This document shows, in pieces, positions 37,026 through 45,343 of a DNA stretch of 64,000 bases. The stretch lies in NCBI RefSeq assembly GCF_000235605.1, contig NC_016584.1:3826001-3890000 (forward strand), given 5' to 3'. The position numbers were made by a program, and so were the translations under genes. Origin of the DNA: Desulfosporosinus orientis DSM 765 (GTDB lineage Bacteria; Bacillota; Desulfitobacteriia; Desulfitobacteriales; Desulfitobacteriaceae). Numbering within the stretch: the stretch's first letter is position 1; the number at the start of each line of letters is the position of its first letter. Under the pieces are notes generated by a model. That model was given only the letters and a program-made list of their open reading frames with translations. It was not told the origin of the DNA and did not search any database.

Positions 37026-40000
37026 CTATTTCCCCATCAGCTGTCCAAGCTGCTGTTCAATATCTTTACCGACTACAACTTCTCCTCCGAAGAGAGCCGC
37101 TCCGGTTAGTTTTTTGGTTTGCAAATAATTCATAACCTGATCCGACAAACTCCCGTCTGCTAGAATGATCGGGGCATTGTGATTGGCTGCATAGACACTT
37201 CCTGCCAGGGCATCTGGGAAGTTGTCACCGGTGGCTACACAGACACTTTGCCCGGACAAATTGAAGTATTTTGCAACGGCCAGAGAAGTTTCATAGCGGT
37301 CTTCTCCAGCGATTCTCACAATATTCGTTTTGTCTGGTGAAGTGATCTGCGCTACTTGGTTTGCGACTGCTGTACTGATGACACCTTCTCCTCCGATAAT
37401 ATAGACTTTCGAAGGCTTCATTTTGGCAATCTCTTGCTTGACCGCATCGCTGAGTCCGTCTTTTTGTACTAACAGGATGGGGTACTGCATTTCTGCTGCT
37501 ATACTGCTGATGGATAAAGCGTCTGGATAGTTTTCTCCATAGGCCAGCACAAGCGGCGTTCCACTCTTGACCATTAATTGATCGGCTATTTTGACCGACG
37601 TTTCATACCGATCAGTTCCACCTAATCGGGTGATCTTCGCAAACCCACTCGAGATTACTTTGTTTTCCATAGCACTGCTGACGACGGCTGTGCCACCTAG
37701 GATATAGACGGTACCTGCTGGGTCAAGATTGGACTTCAGGTAATCCAAGACCTTTTCTTGGTCCGCATCTGAACTTCCAATCAGCAGAATAGGTGCATTC
37801 AGCTTGTAGGCCAGCACACTTCCGGTTAAGGCATCCGGATAGTTGTCTGCCGTGGCAAGGATGACATTGGAAAGGGTTCCTGAGTAGCTTGCTTTGGCGA
37901 TGGCCAGCGCTGTATCGACTCGGCTCAAACCCGCAAGTCTTGTAACTCCGGTGGCGATTTGATTCATTTTGAAATCCCATTTAACGATTTCTTGTTCCAC
38001 GGAAATGATCGGGCTCGCATATTGGTTATATCCGTCTTTGCTGGCCACGATATAGTAATCGGTAGTTGGAAAGACCATGAAGCCATAGGCCCCATTCGCA
38101 TCACTTGTTTGTGGATCTTGATTATTGTTGGGCTTAAATCCGTCAATGCCAGGTAACGATACGACTATATCCGGAGTTATACCCTTGGCCTTGTTTCTAT
38201 CCGTATTGGCATAATACAAGGTGACGTTGGCTCCTGCAATTGGCTTGCCGGTTGCTGCATCAATGATGACTCCATAGGGATCGATTAACGTACAGTCTAA
38301 ACTTACTGCCCCACTGCTCGAAACGGTAACTTCCAGGGTTCCAAGCGTAATCGTTTGTCCGTTGCCTAAATCATAGGTGATTTTAAATTGATTATCGGTT
38401 CCTTTGGCTAAGTTCGACAGATTGATGGTTCCATTTGCAGACACTGTTACAGTCGAACCCGATGAGGATACAAAGATCACTTTAGAAAGATCGCTTAAAG
38501 GACTCATCGTTCCGTCAGGTTGTTGTAAGGTTACCGTTTGCGCTGCATTCAGGGAAACGTTATAATTTCCGTTACTATTTGTAGTTACAGTAGCTGTCAA
38601 ATTGGAACCCTGTGTACCGTTACTGTATGATACATTACCGGTAACAGTCGTTCCTCCACTTGATGAGCTTCCACCGCCTGAGGACCTTCCTCCACCGCCT
38701 CCGCTGGTAGTTTGAGGTATCGGCTCAAACACTGCCGATACAACAACGTTAGCAGCTGGCATGGTGAAGCTGGTTCCGGTAATGATATGATCGCTTCCGT
38801 CATTATACTTCAAGCTTCCCGCTTGCAATTCCATCCCTGTGTTTGGGGTTATGATCAGAGTAATGGCGGAACCGGAGGTTGCGCTGGTTGGACTGGCTGT
38901 AATCGTACCTCCTGACAGGGTGCCGATACTGACGGTGTAATTGCCTGCCGGTATCGGTTCAAACACCGCCGATACGATGACGTTTGCCGCAGGCATGATA
39001 AAGCTGGTGCCGGTAATGATATGATCGCTTCCATCATTGTACTTCAAGCTCCCCGCTTGCAATTGCATCCCTGCATTTGATGTTATATTCAGGTTGATTG
39101 CTGAACCAGACGTCGCCGTTGTTGGACTGGCTGTGATGCTGCCGCCTGTCAAAGCACCAATACTGACTGCGTAATAGCTTGCTGGGACCTGTCCTGACTC
39201 AGCATCAAGAAGGGCCTGGTAAATTGCTGCATGCCCTGCCATTGTAGGATGTGGATCAAGCTGTATCGTGGTCAGATTGAAATTAACGGCACCAGGAGTT
39301 GTTTTAAACATAGTATAGACATCAGCGACTTTATAGCCTGCCATTGCATTATTGTTTAGCACTTGATTGATCCCTCTGATGAGAGGATCAAAAACTGAAT
39401 ACAGCGGATCCTGTTCGTTAAAGGGATTATAGAGGTTGAGGACGTAAATTTGAGCCTGCGGGGATAGAGTTTTTACCGCTGTTATAATTTGAGGGAAATC
39501 TGTGCTGAATTGACTGACCCCGGATTGTAAGGCTTGGATTAAGGTTGGCGAATTAGCCAAACTGGTCAAGATGGCATCTTTGTTTGGATTTACAGCCATA
39601 GCCGCTGCCAATTGAGTCATTAAATTAGGATTATTGACCGGGTCGACCCCAAAAGCTGTACATACGGAAACAATGACTGGGGAAAGCAAATTATCTCCGC
39701 CGATGCTTATGGTAATAACCTTGGCATTTCCGACAGCCGCGCTATATTGAGGCGTTAGTAATCGTTGCAACAAATCGCTGCTCTTATCTCCCGATACGGC
39801 CAGATTATTCAAGGTAAGCTGACTATAAGCCGGCTCTGTCAGAAGATGATTATTGAAAAGATGTACATAGTCACTCCCAGGTGCGGCACTCATTCCATAG
39901 GCAATGGAGTCACCCAAAGAGAGAAATGTTTGAGCAATATAAGCCGGCACCACAACGTCAACGGCAGCTCCCGCATTAAACCCTGTACTTTCTTCATACC

Positions 40001-41657
40001 TTACTTGATACATCCCTGCCGCCAAGCCGGTGATTTCTGTGGCTGAAGCTGCAACTGAGGTGAAGCCGGCTGCTCCCTCAAGCCGATATTCCATGCTGTC
40101 ACTAACTCCGGTGATTTTGCCGTCATTATTGGCTGCTGTCGTGGGGGCTATTCCGGTCAGTCCTGTCGGAGCGGCTTGGTCTTGGTTCGGTGCAACGTAC
40201 GTAAATTGGTCACTTGGAACTACCGCGCTCGTTCCGTAAAGTCCGGTCACGGTCACGTCTACCGTTCCGCTTCCGCCCGGCGATGTAACTGTGAGCGAAT
40301 TATCATCGGTAACTGTAATACTGCTTCCTGTCGTACTGCCAAAATGGACTGCCGTGGCTCCGGTGAATCCTGAGCCGCTGATTGTTACTGTTGTCCCTCC
40401 TGCTTCTGGTCCACTCGTGGGACTGATGCCCGTTATACTTGGAACAATATAAGACGTGAAATTATTGGGATTTGATGAACTCACCTGGTCTGTGGCCAGA
40501 TACATGGCACCGCTGGATGTAACGGTCGTCTGAATTTCATCCGTCGCGGAACCCGTCGTCTGGGGCAGCCACAGATAGAGGTTGCCGCTTGCATCCGTCG
40601 AACAGTTAACGGAGCTCCCCCCGTTAACTGTATAAGACACGCCGGCAGATCCGGGTAGGCCCGATATAGTCACGAGATATTCTTGGCTACCGCTGCTGCT
40701 TTGCACTGTGGGCTGGATGGAGTTTGCGTTTACCGACCCGCCGTTAATGGTCAACGTACCGCCGCTGGAGGAGCCGCCGCCTCCGCCGCCGCCTCCGCTG
40801 CCAATGCCGCTGCTGCCGTAGCCGTAGCCTGTTGCCGTGACCGTGCCGCCGTTGATTGTCACTGTGCCTCCACTGCCGCCTAAGCCCCTGTCGCCGCCGC
40901 CTCCGCCGCCAATGCCGCTGCCTGCGCCGCAGCCAATGCCGCTGGGGCCGCCTGTTGCCGTGACCGTGCCGCCGTTGATAGTCACAGTGCCGCCGCTGCC
41001 GCCGCTGCTGCCGTCGCTACCGCCTCCGCCGCCAATGCCGCTGCCGCTGCCATAGAAGTCGCCGGTGCTGCCGCCTGTTGCCGTGACCGTGCCGCCGTTG
41101 ATAATCACAGTACCGCCGCCGCCAATGCCACTGCCGCCGCCGCTAATGCCGCCGCGGCTGTCGCCGCCAATGCCGCCTGTGGCCGTAAGGGAACCGGTGC
41201 TGTAAGCAGTTATGTCGAGGGTCGCGCCAGAAGGCACGCCAAGTCCCGCGCAGTATTTGCCGGCTTTCAAGATATTTGTGCCACTAAGAGTCAAGTTTAC
41301 CATCGTACCAGACCCTATGAATAATGGACAGATATTACTGTAGATATTGACGTTTTCCAGGGTGATATTTAAGGTGCCAAGATTCTGGTCTACCGTCACA
41401 TAATTTGCGGTTTCGTTACTTGGGCTGCTGTCTGTTATGGTGATTGACTGGGTGATTGAAATATTATCCTCAGTCTGCCCGCTGCCGTAACAAACTTTGA
41501 TAGTGCCGGAATTTGTACCGGCAGATATGGTGATATTCCCTTGGGATATATCATAGGTATATGGATTCGTATTCGCCATAGCGTTGGTGGTATAACACGG
41601 CAAAACCATTAAAAAATATAATGCCACCATGGCTAAGGCTGCATATTTGTTCTTCAC
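37026..41657 (-). CDS. Large secreted cell-wall protein: Gly-rich repeats, IPT/TIG, SGNH hydrolase, three CWB2 repeats
   Basis: About 1543 residues. GTG 41657 with GGAGG 7 bases upstream is preferred over GTG 41663. Order: a signal peptide (to about residue 28); a beta-rich region with Gly-rich repeats (GGTVTINGGTVTATGG); an IPT/TIG domain (ITGISPTSGPEAGGTTVTIS); an SGNH/GDSL hydrolase domain (LSLGDSIAYG, ISIGGDN, DPHPTMAGHA); two 78-residue repeats; a Gly/Ser linker; a carboxypeptidase-regulatory-like region; and three CWB2 repeats (RLAGLSRVDTA, RLGGTDRYETS, RIAGEDRYETS). CWB2 repeats anchor proteins to the Clostridial cell wall. The GDSL catalytic Ser and the terminal Asp-x-x-His look intact, so it may be a wall-bound esterase. 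Substrate unknown. Confidence 0.93.
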   Translation of the reverse strand: MKNKYAALAMVALYFLMVLPCYTTNAMANTNPYTYDISQGNITISAGTNSGTIKVCYGSGQTEDNISITQSITITDSSPSNETANYVTVDQNLGTLNITLENVNIYSNICPLFIGSGTMVNLTLSGTNILKAGKYCAGLGVPSGATLDITAYSTGSLTATGGIGGDSRGGISGGGSGIGGGGTVIINGGTVTATGGSTGDFYGSGSGIGGGGGSDGSSGGSGGTVTINGGTVTATGGPSGIGCGAGSGIGGGGGGDRGLGGSGGTVTINGGTVTATGYGYGSSGIGSGGGGGGGGSSSGGTLTINGGSVNANSIQPTVQSSSGSQEYLVTISGLPGSAGVSYTVNGGSSVNCSTDASGNLYLWLPQTTGSATDEIQTTVTSSGAMYLATDQVSSSNPNNFTSYIVPSITGISPTSGPEAGGTTVTISGSGFTGATAVHFGSTTGSSITVTDDNSLTVTSPGGSGTVDVTVTGLYGTSAVVPSDQFTYVAPNQDQAAPTGLTGIAPTTAANNDGKITGVSDSMEYRLEGAAGFTSVAASATEITGLAAGMYQVRYEESTGFNAGAAVDVVVPAYIAQTFLSLGDSIAYGMSAAPGSDYVHLFNNHLLTEPAYSQLTLNNLAVSGDKSSDLLQRLLTPQYSAAVGNAKVITISIGGDNLLSPVIVSVCTAFGVDPVNNPNLMTQLAAAMAVNPNKDAILTSLANSPTLIQALQSGVSQFSTDFPQIITAVKTLSPQAQIYVLNLYNPFNEQDPLYSVFDPLIRGINQVLNNNAMAGYKVADVYTMFKTTPGAVNFNLTTIQLDPHPTMAGHAAIYQALLDAESGQVPASYYAVSIGALTGGSITASPTTATSGSAINLNITSNAGMQLQAGSLKYNDGSDHIITGTSFIMPAANVIVSAVFEPIPAGNYTVSIGTLSGGTITASPTSATSGSAITLIITPNTGMELQAGSLKYNDGSDHIITGTSFTMPAANVVVSAVFEPIPQTTSGGGGGRSSGGGSSSSGGTTVTGNVSYSNGTQGSNLTATVTTNSNGNYNVSLNAAQTVTLQQPDGTMSPLSDLSKVIFVSSSGSTVTVSANGTINLSNLAKGTDNQFKITYDLGNGQTITLGTLEVTVSSSGAVSLDCTLIDPYGVIIDAATGKPIAGANVTLYYANTDRNKAKGITPDIVVSLPGIDGFKPNNNQDPQTSDANGAYGFMVFPTTDYYIVASKDGYNQYASPIISVEQEIVKWDFKMNQIATGVTRLAGLSRVDTALAIAKASYSGTLSNVILATADNYPDALTGSVLAYKLNAPILLIGSSDADQEKVLDYLKSNLDPAGTVYILGGTAVVSSAMENKVISSGFAKITRLGGTDRYETSVKIADQLMVKSGTPLVLAYGENYPDALSISSIAAEMQYPILLVQKDGLSDAVKQEIAKMKPSKVYIIGGEGVISTAVANQVAQITSPDKTNIVRIAGEDRYETSLAVAKYFNLSGQSVCVATGDNFPDALAGSVYAANHNAPIILADGSLSDQVMNYLQTKKLTGAALFGGEVVVGKDIEQQLGQLMGK
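38716..39183 (-). repeat. Two 234-bp in-gene tandem repeats
   Basis: Units 38716-38949 and 38950-39183 encode near-identical 78-residue domains (VSIGxLxGGxITASPTxATSGS and YNDGSDHIITGTSF). This is a recent internal duplication inside the cell-wall protein. Confidence 0.85.
40740..41180 (-). repeat. Gly-rich coding repeats in the cell-wall protein
   Basis: Irregular repeats encode the unit GTVTINGGTVTATGG followed by GSGIGGGGG-type spacers, at least four times. The high GC and CCG/GCC runs contrast with the rest of the gene. The opposite strand shows alanine/proline-rich open frames that are only shadows. Confidence 0.85.
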
Positions 41658-41890
41658 ATTCACGCCTCCGTTTTTAAATTTTCATTGAAAAGCATACATA
41701 GCTTGATTGCCTGTAATTAACAAAAACTCCTTATCTTGCTCCCATGCTAATAGGGCTGATGCCCAGCTGCGATGTTGCCATCCAACACATGTCTTGGACT
41801 TCTATTTCGCTCTTTCCTTGCTTGGCGGCGAATGCATTTAAACCCCACCCCTTGGCTTCATTGTTATTTTTTGAGTTGCTATGTTTCTGT

Positions 41891-42355
41891 GACGTCACAA
41901 CCCTCACTTCCAGCGGCGGAGGAACGTGGGAATTATGCTCCTTACCGCAGCGACATAGGTGTTTTCCCCCACCGCGACATACCCAGCAATCCACTCCAAC
42001 GGTTTAATCAGACTCCCTCTCGGGAATATGGGGACTGCTTTGCCTGCGCTTGTCATAAGTACATCCTGACCGCCAAACACCTCTGCAAAGTTCCCGATTT
42101 CTCCAATAATAACAAAGTCCCCGCCCGGATACAGCTCCCTCATTTTTTTGACGGGACAAAACGGAATTTTGCTTTGACTGTTTCTTTCCTTGAAAATCCG
42201 AGTCTGGTTTGTTTGCGGATAAAGCCGGTAAAGCATGCCGATCACCCTTTTTCATTATACTTGAAAAATTGCCAGCAGGATGGAAATGGCGAAATTGACC
42301 CCCTTTTTCGCCGAAATTGGTATATAACAATACCCTGCAAAGCATTTTGCAGGGT
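41891..42355 (-). repeat. 465-bp direct repeat, copy 1
   Basis: Nearly identical and equal in length to 52106-52570, in the same orientation. The left end begins GACGTCACAACC within a palindrome (TGTGACGTCACA); the right end is an 11-bp perfect hairpin TACCCTGCAAA-GCAT-TTTGCAGGGTA (42331-42356). It contains a small gene and its -10-like TATAAT (42254-42259). The ends are not inverted repeats of each other and there is no transposase. Confidence 0.9.
41904..42236 (-). CDS. Conserved hypothetical protein of the 465-bp repeat, copy 1
   Basis: 110 residues from ATG 42236, which has AAGGGTG upstream; an in-frame GTG lies at 42245. It differs from the copy at 52119 at only two residues (K/T and D/N). 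Contents include IPFCPVKKMRELYPGG, FVIIGEIGNFAEVFGG and IIPTFLRRWK at the end. It has a mixed alpha/beta pattern, one cysteine and no membrane segment. I do not recognise the family. The frame is kept intact in both copies, which argues that it is coding. It is carried entirely within the repeat. Confidence 0.65.
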   Translation of the reverse strand: MLYRLYPQTNQTRIFKERNSQSKIPFCPVKKMRELYPGGDFVIIGEIGNFAEVFGGQDVLMTSAGKAVPIFPRGSLIKPLEWIAGYVAVGENTYVAAVRSIIPTFLRRWK

Positions 42356-42385
42356 ATTGGGTCTATGAATTATGAAAATCAAAGG

Positions 42386-42562
42386 TCATTGTACTGCAGT
42401 TACTGTTATTTCATTATCCCTTCCCGCTAAGGTTGTTGCTGTTTCTTTTACCCTTATGTTTACTTTTGTTGATCTTCCATCAACGGTTAAATCGGCATAT
42501 GGTGCATAAACAGTCCCATTTATTGCTGCTGCTACAACGGGGTTGCTTGATGTCCAGTAATG
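42386..42562 (-). pseudogene. C-terminal fragment of a surface-type protein
   Basis: Minus-strand frame WTSSNPVVAAAINGTVY, YADLTVDGRSTKVNIRV, DNEITVTAVQ then stop. It has a beta-rich, Ig-like composition. The frame closes upstream at a TGA with no start codon. It lies between the repeat copy (ends 42355) and the nucleotidase stop, so it is probably the tail of a gene cut during rearrangement. Confidence 0.6.
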
Positions 42563-42581
42563 TCACTTCCGCCTTATAATT

Positions 42582-44609
42582 TCACTTGGCATATTTAGCA
42601 TAAACATAGCTATAACTTCCATTGTAGATAATCTTGTACCAGTCGCCAGAAACTCCTAACACCTCGACAACTGAGCCATACGGCAGCGCTCCCAGGATAT
42701 TGCTGGATAAGCTAGCTCCATCGCGGACGTTAAGACCTATTCGAGCTATGACTTTAACAGATTTTAGGACAGCAGTCTCAGTTGCCGGTTGAACATATTT
42801 CGCATAAACATAGTACGTATTTCCATTATAGGTAATCCTGTCCCAAGCACCGGAAACACCAAGCAAATTGACCACTGTGCCACGCGGGATCGAACGGGCG
42901 ACAGCGCAATCAAGGCCTGGACCTGTTCTAAGATTCAGCCAGGAAGCAGTAACTTGAAGTTTAGAGTTCGATTCACTTGGCACAGCCTGCAGGTCGGAAG
43001 TTGGCAAACCCGTCACTTTTACTGTAGTGGCTAGAATGCGGTTGTCGATCTCTCCAGTCATGGTTTTTTGAGCTTTTGCCGCCTCAATAAAGACATCCCG
43101 CAGCAGTACCCCGGTATCTTTTTTGTCAACAATCGCCGGATCATTAAACCCTGTAAACCTATCGCCGCCGGTACCCATAAAATCGTTCGTGGCTACTGTA
43201 TAGGTTTGTGTCAGTTCAATCGGGGTTCCATCCGACTTCTTCAGCGAAGTAACGCGGTTCATGGTCGGCTTGGCCGGATCATAGGTGAATGACAGTCCCG
43301 CAACTTGAATGCCCTTGCCACCGTCTTGAACCCCATCCTCGAGCACTGCTTTAATTTGAGCACCTGTCATTTTCATGGTGTAAATCGTATCGTCAAAGGG
43401 CATAAGTGCCCACATATCACCAACTTTGATGTCTCCCTTAGGAAGATCACACCTCAGCGCGCCATTGTTGGTAAAAGCAAAGTCTGCTTGCACAGCATCT
43501 TTCGTGGCCTGACTAGTCCAGTTGCCTATGATAGAATCACCATACGGCGTAGTACTTTGGGTTCTTGTCAGTTCAACGGCAGCTGTGCCGAGGACTTCAT
43601 TTAAAGTAGGACCAACCTCTTGGGTTGCCTTAGCAACGATAGCTTGAACGTCGGGATCAACTGATGGAGTTTGAGCTTTATACAGGGGAACATCGTCCTG
43701 ATAGTTCATATCCCCAGTACTGACTGTCCCGTCCGCATTCAGGGTGACCTTTAAATGGATATACCCTTTGCCGTAAGCATTGGCGACTCCAACCGGAATG
43801 CCCTTAACCTTGGTTGTTAGCATCGTATGGGTATGTCCGCCAAAGATCGCATCTACTCCAGATAGTTGTTGGGCCATATCTATCAGGTTACCACTTACGG
43901 CCCCGCTTTGGTCGGCAGATGCCCCCATATGGGCCAAAACGACAACAATCTGGGCTCCTTGGCTCTTCAAATCTTTGGCCAGTTGGTTAATGATCGGAAC
44001 CGGATCTTTAAAATCTACATCCTTGATCAGTGCTGGCAAAATCGCAGCAGAAAATTCCTTATTGTCAACAACACCGATCACACCAATTTTAACTCCATCT
44101 TTGTCCAACATAACATCCGGTTTAGTATAGTTTACCGGTTTTTCGGTGGTTTTATCATAGACATTAGCCGCCAGTACAGGAATAGATGTCCCTTTAATAT
44201 CAGCGTTCTGCGGGTCAATAACTGTGTTGATACCCCAGTCATATTCGTGATTGCCTAAAGCCACGGCATCGAAGCCGATGTTCTTCATCATCTCTATGAC
44301 TGGCTGGCCTTTTAAAATATTGGACAGAGCGGAACCTTGAAACATGTCGCCGCCGGACAGAATGACACTATTCGGGTTAGCCGCCTTGATATCCTTTATT
44401 TGTTTAGCCAAAGTGGCGGCAACTGGTTGGGTACTGCCAACTGGGTTGAGAGTCCCGTGCAAATCTGTTATTTCAAGAAAATCAAAGGTCTTAGGCGTTG
44501 CAGCAAGTGCATTTTGGGGCATGCTGGCTAACATGTTCAAGACCATAGCAGCTAACATTAAGATGACTGCTGCTTTTCTTTTGAGGCTTTTTGTCCATTT
44601 ACTTTCCAA
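42582..44609 (-). CDS. Secreted 5'-nucleotidase/metallophosphatase with two SH3b domains
   Basis: About 675 residues. TTG 44609 with GGGGAGG 8 bases upstream gives a clean signal peptide (KRKAAVILMLAAMVLNML, ...NALAA); the frame is open to 44648. The metallophosphatase has DLHGTLNP, GGDMFQGS, GNHEYDWG and GGHTHTM. The 5'-nucleotidase C-terminal domain (GTAAVELTRTQSTTPYGDS, NDFMGTGGDRF) follows. Two bacterial SH3 domains (LNLRTGPGLD, LNVRDGASLS) end the protein and should bind the cell wall. The expected role is extracellular nucleotide hydrolysis. It is enclosed by the 465-bp repeats. Confidence 0.95.
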   Translation of the reverse strand: MESKWTKSLKRKAAVILMLAAMVLNMLASMPQNALAATPKTFDFLEITDLHGTLNPVGSTQPVAATLAKQIKDIKAANPNSVILSGGDMFQGSALSNILKGQPVIEMMKNIGFDAVALGNHEYDWGINTVIDPQNADIKGTSIPVLAANVYDKTTEKPVNYTKPDVMLDKDGVKIGVIGVVDNKEFSAAILPALIKDVDFKDPVPIINQLAKDLKSQGAQIVVVLAHMGASADQSGAVSGNLIDMAQQLSGVDAIFGGHTHTMLTTKVKGIPVGVANAYGKGYIHLKVTLNADGTVSTGDMNYQDDVPLYKAQTPSVDPDVQAIVAKATQEVGPTLNEVLGTAAVELTRTQSTTPYGDSIIGNWTSQATKDAVQADFAFTNNGALRCDLPKGDIKVGDMWALMPFDDTIYTMKMTGAQIKAVLEDGVQDGGKGIQVAGLSFTYDPAKPTMNRVTSLKKSDGTPIELTQTYTVATNDFMGTGGDRFTGFNDPAIVDKKDTGVLLRDVFIEAAKAQKTMTGEIDNRILATTVKVTGLPTSDLQAVPSESNSKLQVTASWLNLRTGPGLDCAVARSIPRGTVVNLLGVSGAWDRITYNGNTYYVYAKYVQPATETAVLKSVKVIARIGLNVRDGASLSSNILGALPYGSVVEVLGVSGDWYKIIYNGSYSYVYAKYAK

Positions 44610-44769
44610 CTTACTTATTTCCCTCCCCTTGTTTCTCTCTCCAATCATATCGGGGTATACATGTGAATTTTAGGATTATGCTAAATCGTTAGCCCCAGCG
44701 GACTGACTGGCATTGCTTCCCTACCTTGATATGTATTCCACTTGTACTAACGCTCGTTTTTGGTACGAA

Positions 44770-44798
44770 GACAAGCCGGCATCGTTTCCCGGCTTGTC
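44770..44798. terminator. Strong hairpin between precursor 1 and the nucleotidase
   Basis: GACAAGCCGG and CCGGCTTGTC pair perfectly over 10 bp with a 9-base loop. A T-rich run (CTTTTCTTTTT) follows on the plus strand, so as a terminator it reads best in the plus direction. On the minus strand it could still pause transcription leaving the peptide cluster. Confidence 0.6.
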
Positions 44799-44877
44799 CT
44801 TTTCTTTTTCCAAAAAACAGAATAGCCCCTTATTAGTAGCCCTCAAATTCTAACGCATGGTGTAAAACACGGTAAGT

Positions 44878-45207
44878 TTATAATCTACATCCAAAACACG
44901 GTAAGCAAAAGTCGCATGCCATTTCCCCTCCCGCCACTGCGTCCAGAGCTTCATCGGAAAGTTCATCGGACATAGTAGGTAATACTAGGTAGAGCGCGTT
45001 CGCGGGTTGTTCAATCACCTTGATTTCCAAAGACGCGGGCAGTTTTGCCCCTTCCTTCAGTCTAGCCATTTCCTTTTCCACCATAGCCTTAGGGTCTGCG
45101 AGCAGTTCTTTACGAAAACTCTCGTCCTTCAATGCCCTAACGATTAACTCATTCTGGAACTCTTGCCATGTTGGCAACTTTTGGTTGTTTTCCTTTTGAT
45201 CTGTCAT
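44878..45207 (-). CDS. NHLP-type TOMM precursor peptide 1
   Basis: 109 residues, starting at ATG 45207 behind GGGAGG. The leader is of the nitrile hydratase alpha-subunit type (LPTWQEFQNELIVRALKDES, VIEQPANALYLVLPTMSDEL, ALDAVAGG), ending in Gly-Gly at 93-94. The predicted core is EMACDFCLPCFGCRL, with four Cys spaced C-x2-C-x2-C-x2-C. Cysteines of this kind are substrates for cyclodehydration to thiazolines and oxidation to thiazoles. It follows the YcaO gene by 136 bases and has its own conserved upstream element. Confidence 0.93.
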   Translation of the reverse strand: MTDQKENNQKLPTWQEFQNELIVRALKDESFRKELLADPKAMVEKEMARLKEGAKLPASLEIKVIEQPANALYLVLPTMSDELSDEALDAVAGGEMACDFCLPCFGCRL

Positions 45208-45239
45208 TTCTTCTTTCCTCCCTATTATTAATATTAAAA

Positions 45240-45276
45240 ACGTGGTTGTTTTACAAACACGTATTTCATCATTATA
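45240..45276 (-). promoter_or_regulatory. Conserved element upstream of precursor 1 (partner of 50209-50247)
   Basis: Minus-strand TATAATGATGAAATACGTGT continues through a short loop to a partial complement, CCACGT, forming an imperfect hairpin. The stretch TGAAATACGTGTTT is identical 5' of precursor 3. TATAAT here could be a -10 box with a poor -35 (TGTAAC, 17 bases away). Confidence 0.55.
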
Positions 45277-45343
45277 TTTCTTTTTTAAAATACGTTACAT
45301 TTACGTTTGAGTCCTGATTTTATTACATCATACGTAACCGTCC

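Noticed and set aside
40683..41055. Alanine- and proline-rich plus-strand frames
   Set aside because: They mirror the Gly-rich repeats of the cell-wall protein on the other strand and result from GC-rich, biased codon use.
40740..41180. CRISPR-like regular repeats
   Set aside because: The repeats are in-frame Gly-rich coding units of uneven length without unique spacers; no cas genes are present.
41658..41890. Possible cyclic di-GMP or other riboswitch before the CWB2 protein
   Set aside because: CWB2 genes can be under such control, but I could not find the conserved GEMM or other aptamer motifs in this leader.
41731..41994. Minus-strand frame ending MCWMATSQLGISPISMGAR
   Set aside because: It runs through the repeat edge in a different frame from the repeat's gene, has no ribosome site and no recognised motif; it may be chance.
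41891..42355. Insertion sequence call for the 465-bp repeat
   Set aside because: There is no transposase, no terminal inverted repeats and no visible target-site duplication, so only a direct repeat can be stated.
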